Assembly: GCA_016210285.1 (NCBI GenBank)
Contig: JACQUN010000158.1
Span: 1 to 11,837 of the forward strand
Direction: 5' to 3'
From: Chloroflexota bacterium
Lineage (GTDB): Bacteria > Chloroflexota > Dehalococcoidia > UBA1127 > JACQUN01
DNA length: 11,837 bases
In this document: one piece after another, positions 6,897 to 11,837 of the stretch
Numbering within the stretch: the stretch's first letter is position 1
Layout of the letters: each line of letters opens with the position of its first letter
Notes under the pieces: model-generated
The model's database searches: none
Seen by the model: the letters and a program-made list of their open reading frames with translations, nothing else
What the model was told of the DNA's origin: nothing
Position numbers and translations under genes: made by a program

Positions 6897-7166
6897 CGGA
6901 GATGCTCAGGGGCTTCTCCCTTCCACTGGCACAAGCCGCTATCCCGTTTGGGGTTGGCGAAGCTCGGATACAATCCAGCTTGCATAGGTAGCTTGGTTAG
7001 CTACCGCCGCCAGATTGCAACTGGTAGGGATCGGTTGCACCTTTACCGAGGTGTGAGGTACGCTTACGCGGGAAAAGTCAGTCTCTGGCACAGAGTGCGG
7101 CAGAATGGCCCAATACATGCCTTGTTGGCGCAGTAGCTCACATGCAGTTGTCGAAGGGCTTGTGTT
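6897..7166 (+). promoter_or_regulatory. Intergenic region with probable helicase promoter and palindromes
   Basis: No gene is supported in these 270 nt. TACAAT (6969-6974) with TTTGGG (6947-6952) 16 nt upstream is a moderate promoter. A perfect 7-bp inverted repeat GGTAGCT/AGCTACC (6987-6993, 6999-7005, 5-nt loop) starts 12 nt after that -10, and TGCAAC/GTTGCA (7016-7021, 7034-7039) follows. These could be operators or leader hairpins of the helicase gene. Composition drifts from GC-rich next to panB to more AT-rich near the helicase. GAAGGG at 7153-7158 is its ribosome site. Confidence 0.4.
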
Positions 7167-8987
7167 ATGCCTCCTGTTCTGGTCATTCTGATCATTTTTG
7201 GCGCTATCTGGCTCTTCGGTGCGCTATGGGAATATTATGAGGGTAGCAGGGCCGGTAGACGAGGTGCTGTGCGACCCAAAGTCCCCGCCGACAACGCTGA
7301 CTTTGCCCGGACCCCGCCCCAGACCGAGCCCGCGAAGGTTCACAAACCTGCTCCCTCGCTTCTTGCGTCGCCCGACATTCTGGGCATCGAGATCAACGAC
7401 GATTTTCGTGCTGCCCTTGAACTGATAGAGCAGAAGAACCAAAGCCTCTTTATTACCGGGAAAGCTGGCACCGGGAAGTCCACCCTGCTTCGCTATTTTC
7501 GAGCGACCACCAAGAAATCCGTTGTTGTGCTGGCTCCAACCGGTCTCGCAGCCATCAGCGTCGGTGGCCAGACCATTCATTCGTTCTTTAGATTCCCACC
7601 TCGTCTAATAGACCCTCAAAGTTTACGGCCTAGCAGAAACGCTGGTCTCTTCCGCCGACTAGACACTCTTGTCATCGATGAAGTATCGATGGTTCGCGCC
7701 GACCTCATGGATGGGATCGACACCGCCCTTCGGCTCAACCGTGGAAAACCCAACACGCCTTTTGGGGGCGTCCAGGTTATTCTGATAGGTGACCTCTTTC
7801 AATTACCTCCCATTGTGAGGGGGCAAGAGCTTAGAGGCTACTTTGCCGGTCGCTATGGTGGTCCTTACTTCTTTCGGGCTCCTGTCTTTAGCCAGACCCA
7901 GGTTCACATGATTGATCTCCAAAAAGTCTATCGGCAGACCGAGGCGAACTTCCTAACTCTCCTTAATGCGATAAGAGACGGACGTGCCGACAACGGTGTA
8001 TTAGAATTGCTGAGGAGCCGTGTACGGAAATTCAAGGACCTAGAGCAGCCAGAGGAATACGTCACTCTCACCACCACAAATCAAGCTGCCTTTGAGATCA
8101 ACATGAGGTTCTTGGAACGGCTTCCAGATCCAGAAAATACCTTTGAGGCAATAGTCTCCGGGAAGTTTGATGACTCATCCTTTCCGACCGATCCCACGCT
8201 TCGATTGAAGGTCGGCGCACACGTCATGATGCTCAGAAACGATCCAAACAAGCGGTGGGTCAACGGGAGCATAGGCGTCATCAACGAGGTCAGTCCAAAC
8301 AGGCTCTGTGTTGAAATCAAAGGTGTGTCATATGAGATAGAGCGTCATAGTTGGGAAAATGTCGAGTACTTTTTCAATCGTGAAGAAAACCGGGTCGATC
8401 AGCGGGTCATCGGGAGTTTTCAGCAATACCCGCTCAGACTTGCGTGGGCGATCACCATTCACAAGAGCCAAGGTCAGACCCTCGATCGAATCTACTTAGA
8501 CTTGGGATCCGGCGCCTTTGCGCACGGCCAGACCTACGTGGCGTTGAGTCGGTGTCGCTCGCTGGGTGGGCTCGCGCTCAGTCGTCCCGTGTTTGCGAGC
8601 GACGTGATTGTCGATGAGGCAGTTTACGAGTATAAGAACATCTTCGCCCCAACAGGGTCGGGACCAGCCAATAGGCCCAACTCTTCCGCAAACGTCCGAC
8701 TCGTGGTCTCCCAAGCTTATTCTCAGAAGCGTCGCCTAAGAATTGAATACAGGAAACCAGAATTCCAAGGCCGACAGTCCGAAACCACTCTACGAGAGAT
8801 AGATGTGTACGCCGTGGGCGAAGACTATCTAGATGCATTTTGCCACTTTCGGCATGCCCAAAGGACGTTTAAGCTGGACCGGATCGTCAGCGCCCGCATG
8901 TTGCAGCAGAGTTATCAGGTTCCAACAGACCACACGCCTTCTACGTGGGTGCTGTACAGCAAGGGAATAGTAGACTCGAGTGAGTAG
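7167..8987 (+). CDS. PIF1-like helicase with N-terminal membrane helix and C-terminal WYL domain
   Basis: This 606-residue protein is a superfamily 1 DNA helicase of the PIF1/RecD2 kind, expected to unwind DNA 5' to 3' using ATP. Walker A is GKAGTGKST at 98-106, LAPTGLAA lies at 122-129, Walker B is VIDEVSM at 169-175 and GDLFQLPP lies at 208-215. The C-terminal helicase half has WAITIHKSQGQT (427-438) and TYVALSRCRSLGGL (456-469). Residues about 515-578 (RRLRIEYR, TTLREIDVY, DYLDAF, FKLDRI) fit a WYL domain; a Thermotoga PIF1 with such a domain has been reported to bind single-stranded DNA through it. Residues 4-21 form a hydrophobic helix followed by basic residues, suggesting an inner-membrane anchor with the helicase in the cytoplasm, unusual for this family. 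It is AT-richer than its neighbours and stands alone between panB and panC, suggesting acquisition. Confidence 0.88.
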   Translation: MPPVLVILIIFGAIWLFGALWEYYEGSRAGRRGAVRPKVPADNADFARTPPQTEPAKVHKPAPSLLASPDILGIEINDDFRAALELIEQKNQSLFITGKAGTGKSTLLRYFRATTKKSVVVLAPTGLAAISVGGQTIHSFFRFPPRLIDPQSLRPSRNAGLFRRLDTLVIDEVSMVRADLMDGIDTALRLNRGKPNTPFGGVQVILIGDLFQLPPIVRGQELRGYFAGRYGGPYFFRAPVFSQTQVHMIDLQKVYRQTEANFLTLLNAIRDGRADNGVLELLRSRVRKFKDLEQPEEYVTLTTTNQAAFEINMRFLERLPDPENTFEAIVSGKFDDSSFPTDPTLRLKVGAHVMMLRNDPNKRWVNGSIGVINEVSPNRLCVEIKGVSYEIERHSWENVEYFFNREENRVDQRVIGSFQQYPLRLAWAITIHKSQGQTLDRIYLDLGSGAFAHGQTYVALSRCRSLGGLALSRPVFASDVIVDEAVYEYKNIFAPTGSGPANRPNSSANVRLVVSQAYSQKRRLRIEYRKPEFQGRQSETTLREIDVYAVGEDYLDAFCHFRHAQRTFKLDRIVSARMLQQSYQVPTDHTPSTWVLYSKGIVDSSE

Positions 8988-9016
8988 CATCTGGACGAAG
9001 TGTCCAATCAGGTATC

Positions 9017-9047
9017 GGACGTCCTGTTGTCAAGGACGTTCCTTTTT
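9017..9047 (+). terminator. Intrinsic terminator after the helicase gene
   Basis: Strands 9017-9025 (GGACGTCCT) and 9033-9041 (AGGACGTTC) make a 9-bp stem with one G-T wobble and a 7-nt loop. TTTTT follows at 9043-9047. It lies 30 nt after the helicase stop, so panC must be transcribed mainly from somewhere downstream of it or by read-through. Confidence 0.82.
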
Positions 9048-9124
9048 CCCGCAGGTATCGCCCGGCTCATGACCCCCTAACCCGTCCAGTACCTGCTACC
9101 GGGCCCAGAAGTAGTGCCGGTATT

Positions 9125-9193
9125 GCTGAGCTTGTCCTTCCACAAGCTCGGCAGGAGCGGAAGGAATGCTCCGTTTGTCCTGAGCCTGTCGGA
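9125..9193. repeat. Hairpin repeats upstream of panC, same family as 1225-1333
   Basis: An 11-bp stem with one wobble (GCTGAGCTTGT 9125-9135 / ACAAGCTCGGC 9142-9152, loop CCTTCC) is followed by GGAGC 9154-9158 / GCTCC 9168-9172. A half-unit GTTTGTCCTGAGCCTGTCGG then starts at 9173. The TGAGCYTGTC core matches the TGAGCCTGCC core of the cluster before the crotonase, so this is a second, diverged insertion site of the same dispersed repeat. It occupies most of the panC leader, and no convincing promoter for panC was seen around it. Confidence 0.65.
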
Positions 9194-9226
9194 GGGGCGC
9201 GCAACATCAATCAGGAGGATTCTCCC

Positions 9227-10060
9227 TTGCAGGTGTTGGAGACCATCCCTGCCCTTCACGCCACGCTGGCGCGCCTGCCCCGCCCTCTGGGGCTGGTGCC
9301 CACTATGGGCTACCTCCACGAGGGGCACCTGGCCCTGGCCCGCCGCGCCCGCGCAGAGAATGCCAGTGTCGCGGCCACCATCTTCGTGAACCCGGCCCAG
9401 TTCGGGCCCCACGAGGACCTGGCCCGCTATCCGCGAGACCTGCCCCGGGACCTGGCGCTGCTCCAAGGGGTGGGGGTGGACCTGGTCTTCGCCCCGGCTG
9501 TGGAGGAGATGTACCCCAAAGGTTTTGACACCTGGGTGGAGATGGGTGCGCTGGCGAGCCGCCTGGAAGGGGAGGCCCGCCCCGGCCACTTCCGGGGGGT
9601 CTGCACGGTTGTCCTGAAGCTGTTCAACCTGTTCCGGCCGGAGCGGGCCTACTTCGGGCAGAAGGATGCCCAGCAGGTGGCCGTGGTCAAGCGCATGGCC
9701 GCCGACCTCAACGCCGGCGTGGACGTGGTGGTTGTGCCCACGGTGCGTGAGCCGGACGGCCTCGCCATGTCCAGCCGCAACGTGTACCTGGACCCCCAGG
9801 AGCGACAGGCCGCCCTGGTGCTCTACAACTCCCTGTGCCTGGCCCGTGAACGCTATGCCCAGGGAGAGCGGGACGCCGAGGCCATACGGAGCGACATGCG
9901 CCAACTCATCCAGGCGGAGCCCCTGGCGAGGATAGACTACGTCAGCGTCGCCGACGCAGCCACCCTGGAGGAGCTGAGCAAGCTCGACCGCCCTGCCCTG
10001 GTCTCCCTGGCGGTGCGCATCGGCAAGACCCGACTCATTGACAACACCTCGCTCCCCTGA
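9227..10060 (+). CDS. panC: Pantoate--beta-alanine ligase
   Basis: PanC activates pantoate with ATP to pantoyl-adenylate and condenses it with beta-alanine, giving pantothenate in the cytosol. The 277-residue protein carries the family signatures in order: VPTMGYLHEGHLALARRA at 24-41 with the HxGH nucleotide site (31-34), TIFVNPAQFGPHEDLARYPR at 51-70, GEARPGHFRGV at 115-125, RPERAYFGQKDAQQ at 137-150 and MSSRNVYL at 181-188. Key ATP and pantoate contacts therefore look intact. The start is a TTG: AGGAGG at 9213-9218 lies 8 nt before it, and the protein then begins where PanC proteins normally do, while no ATG offers an alternative before the HxGH motif except inside it. It is cut off from panB by the helicase gene and its terminator. 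No panD follows in the window. Confidence 0.94.
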   Translation: MQVLETIPALHATLARLPRPLGLVPTMGYLHEGHLALARRARAENASVAATIFVNPAQFGPHEDLARYPRDLPRDLALLQGVGVDLVFAPAVEEMYPKGFDTWVEMGALASRLEGEARPGHFRGVCTVVLKLFNLFRPERAYFGQKDAQQVAVVKRMAADLNAGVDVVVVPTVREPDGLAMSSRNVYLDPQERQAALVLYNSLCLARERYAQGERDAEAIRSDMRQLIQAEPLARIDYVSVADAATLEELSKLDRPALVSLAVRIGKTRLIDNTSLP

Positions 10061-10195
10061 GGGGCAGCGGGCAGGGCCCAGATCGAGCAACAACGCAAGG
10101 CTATGCCCCGCGTGAAGCTGCCCTGGAGGCAGAGCCTATCACCCCAGATTGAGCGCACGGGTTGCTCCGAGGCACTGCGCCACCTGTGGGGCGGG

Positions 10196-11296
10196 CTAGC
10201 CGCCCAGCATCCGATGGGAGATCTGCTCTGCCAAGTGGAAGGGATCGGAGGACACCACGCTCTGGGCGTACAGCTCCATCGCCCCAAAGTCCGAGGCCCC
10301 AGCCCTGGGGTCGCCCCGGTCCACCACGCGCACCACCGTGGGAAAGCCATCCCAGCTCTCCTGGGTGGGACCCAGAGGTCGCATCTGAATAGCCACGTTG
10401 AAGGAGCGCACGCCCAGGTCGCTCCGGAAGCAGTCGAGGAGCGCATAGAGCTGCTTCTGAGTAGAAGCTGAGAGGTCCTGTGCCAGCAAGATAACCTCCC
10501 GCTCCTTCAGCGGCGCCAGAGAGGCCAGCACCCTCACGCCATCCGCCAGGAAGCCGCACCCCAGGGCCGCGTGCACGCGGAAAAGGTCGTCGAAGTAGTT
10601 GCTGCCATAGCGCTCACGGTAGGCCGCGGCGGCCTGACGGGCCTGCTCCACGCGGGCGTAGTGGGTGTCCCGGGTCAGGGTCATCTGGAGATGGCCGTGG
10701 GTGATGGAGGCGCCCGCCCGCCAAAGGCAGTTCCAGATGATCATGGGGTACAGAGCATCGGGGTCAGCCTCGTGGGCACGCCGGAGCCACTCCAGGGCTG
10801 CCTCCAGGTGGTCCACCAGGCTCTCCTGAGTGAAGTGCAAGGGCCTGCGCTCCCCGAAGATGACCAGGCCGTGGGCGGCATCGTACTTGGCGACGTTCGC
10901 CGCGGTGACGCCGCTGGGCCGCTCCACACGCCCGAAGGTGTCTTCGGGGGTGTCTCGAAGGGGGTCGGCAAAGGGGTCATCCTTGAGGGTGTCCAGGATG
11001 CGGCTCTCCACGTCGTCCTTGGCAACGAGACTCATGGGGCGGTTGGACCGCAGGGGGTTGAAGAGGGCCCCCTCCCAGGTCACCAGGTTGGTGACCCTCA
11101 CCACCTGCTGCCGCTCCACCTGTTGCGGGGACCCGAATCGGGCTGTGACCCAGGGAAGCATGGTCTCCGGGAGCCGCAGTGTGCCCACCGCGGAGGAGAC
11201 CCGGAAGATACGGCGGAACAGGGACTGCTCCTCTGAGGAGAGGGCGGACAAGCGCGACTCCAGGTGGGCGATGCCTCCGTTGCTGTTGGTGTGCAT
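10196..11296 (-). CDS. GalT/HIT-like nucleotidyltransferase-family protein
   Basis: This 366-residue protein resembles galactose-1-phosphate uridylyltransferase and related histidine-triad nucleotidyl transferases. The main evidence is the block IIWNCLWRAGASITHGHLQ at 186-204, matching the NxxxxxGASxxHxHxQ active site in which the second histidine (here His202) takes up the nucleotide. Here the motif reads HGH where GalT has HPH. FNPLRSNRP at 79-87 and IQMRPLGPTQESWDGFPTVVR at 303-323 support the fold. The zinc-binding cysteines of classical GalT are not evident. The true substrate is unknown; a sugar-phosphate or dinucleotide phosphorylase/transferase role is possible. I start it at the ATG at 11296 because a GAGGAGGG element lies a little upstream, and the longer frame (to 11404) has no ribosome site and would cover the likely promoter. 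It converges on panC with no clear shared terminator. Confidence 0.7.
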   Translation of the reverse strand: MHTNSNGGIAHLESRLSALSSEEQSLFRRIFRVSSAVGTLRLPETMLPWVTARFGSPQQVERQQVVRVTNLVTWEGALFNPLRSNRPMSLVAKDDVESRILDTLKDDPFADPLRDTPEDTFGRVERPSGVTAANVAKYDAAHGLVIFGERRPLHFTQESLVDHLEAALEWLRRAHEADPDALYPMIIWNCLWRAGASITHGHLQMTLTRDTHYARVEQARQAAAAYRERYGSNYFDDLFRVHAALGCGFLADGVRVLASLAPLKEREVILLAQDLSASTQKQLYALLDCFRSDLGVRSFNVAIQMRPLGPTQESWDGFPTVVRVVDRGDPRAGASDFGAMELYAQSVVSSDPFHLAEQISHRMLGG

Positions 11297-11375
11297 TGAA
11301 CCTGCTTTGCCCTCCTCTACCTGTCCTTGTGGCGCCCTGAAGGCCACCTCGGGGTGCTCTGGGCGCCGCTGCATA

Positions 11376-11404
11376 AGTGTAAAAAGTAGAGCACCAGCAC
11401 GCAA
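11376..11404 (-). promoter_or_regulatory. Probable promoter of the GalT-like gene
   Basis: Read on the minus strand, TTGCGT (11404-11399) and TACACT (11381-11376) are separated by exactly 17 nt; each matches four of six consensus bases. Transcription would start near 11369, about 70 nt before the ATG at 11296. Confidence 0.45.
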
Positions 11405-11669
11405 GACGCGCTCTGCCCCTCGAGCGCACAGGGGCCACCGCCAAGTCTATGGTCTCGCCAGAAGGAGGCGCTGCCCAGTACATGCGCTAGAGAAGACGCA
11501 GCGTGCGTCCAGCGGGAGAGACGGGGTCTCCCTGCCTCCTGGCTCCACCCCTTCTCTCCACCTCTTGTAAGGAATCTGCTACACAAGGACACGCTGAGCG
11601 TAGCAGAGGATACAGGCCAGGGAAGGCCCTTCGCTGCGATGGTTCCCTGCGGCAATGGTTGGCATTGGA
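11405..11669. other. Non-coding spacer between GalT-like gene and 5S terminator
   Basis: No convincing gene, RNA or repeat is seen here. Open frames across it on both strands lack ribosome sites and family-like sequence. It separates the minus-strand GalT-like promoter from the end of the rRNA transcript. Confidence 0.5.
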
Positions 11670-11715
11670 ATAAAACAAGCACCCCGCTACGCAGGTAGCC
11701 GGGTGCCTGTTTTAT
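11670..11715 (-). terminator. Terminator of the 5S rRNA transcript
   Basis: Arms 11670-11690 and 11695-11715 form a stem of about 21 bp with two mismatches around a 4-nt loop (ATAAAACA... to ...TGTTTTAT). On the minus strand, reading away from the 5S gene, the stem ends in TTGTTTTATT, giving the U-rich tail. The flanking A/T tracts on both sides mean it could also stop transcription from the other direction. Confidence 0.85.
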
Positions 11716-11726
11716 CAAACAGTGAT

Positions 11727-11837
11727 GTCCCCCGGCAGCGGCCTATTTTCCCGCCCCCTCGCGAGGGGAGTATCGTCGGCGCTGGGGCGTTTCACTTCCG
11801 TGTTCGGAATGGGAACGGGTGGTTCCACCCCGCTCTA
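11727..11837 (-). rRNA. 5S ribosomal RNA, partial (5' end outside window)
   Basis: Read on the minus strand the sequence contains the universal 5S core (CACCCGTTCCCATTCC, then GAACACGGAAGTGAAACG), CAGCGCCGACGATACT, and the helix CCCCTCGCGAGGGG. It ends with TAGGCCGCTGCCGGGGG. About 110 nt are present; roughly the first ten nucleotides lie beyond the window edge. The exact 3' end is estimated from where the terminal stem strand GCCGGGGG stops. It is presumably the last gene of an rRNA operon arriving from the right, given the terminator just after it. Confidence 0.93.

Noticed and set aside
6948..7136. 62-residue frame between panB and the helicase
   Set aside because: It starts at TTG inside the probable promoter, has no ribosome site, and reads across both palindromes.
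10061..10195. Shared terminator between convergent panC and GalT-like genes
   Set aside because: No stem followed by a T-run could be found on either strand.
11297..11404. Longer N terminus of the GalT-like protein
   Set aside because: No ribosome site precedes the upstream starts, and the region holds the likely promoter.

Overview
The window is GC-rich apart from one gene and looks like chromosome of an environmental bacterium. Several traits fit Chloroflexota of the Dehalococcoidia/SAR202 kind: an F420-type luciferase-like oxidoreductase, a crotonase, a fused CoA-transferase-like protein, a fragmented pantothenate cluster, and copies of a GAGCCTGTCGAA-type intergenic repeat. This assignment is an inference from gene content; no taxonomic marker was searched.

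Layout. An initiator tRNA gene (1-75, +) ends in a strong intrinsic terminator. A luciferase-like flavin/F420 oxidoreductase (269-1189) follows, then a tandem inverted-repeat cluster and a divergent crotonase (1347-2135). A near-consensus promoter (2152-2179) drives a ~155-nt leader that contains a very strong terminator hairpin (2286-2324). This reads as a transcription attenuator or regulated leader. Behind it lies a tightly packed operon: P1-family (DmpA/NylC-like) peptidase (2341-3318), Rossmann/DUF2520 protein (3311-4249), fused glutaconate-CoA-transferase-like protein (4252-5988) and panB (6060-6896). A stem-loop with two bulged adenosines sits just upstream of panB and resembles the published pan RNA motif.

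An AT-richer gene for a membrane-anchored PIF1-like helicase with a C-terminal WYL domain (7167-8987) separates panB from panC. It has its own likely promoter, palindromes and terminator. panC (9227-10060) starts at TTG behind a perfect Shine-Dalgarno and is preceded by further copies of the intergenic repeat. A GalT/HIT-like nucleotidyltransferase (11296-10198, -) converges on panC. The window ends in the 3' part of a 5S rRNA gene on the minus strand, followed by its terminator.

How the genes fit together. PanB makes ketopantoate and PanC joins pantoate to beta-alanine; the DUF2520 protein is a good candidate for the missing ketopantoate reductase step. The crotonase and the CoA-transferase-like protein each lack a residue normally needed for the textbook reaction, so their standard names probably overstate what is known. 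The most interesting items are the attenuator leader, the pan-like hairpin, the active-site-altered CoA-transferase fusion and the inserted TM-PIF1-WYL gene.
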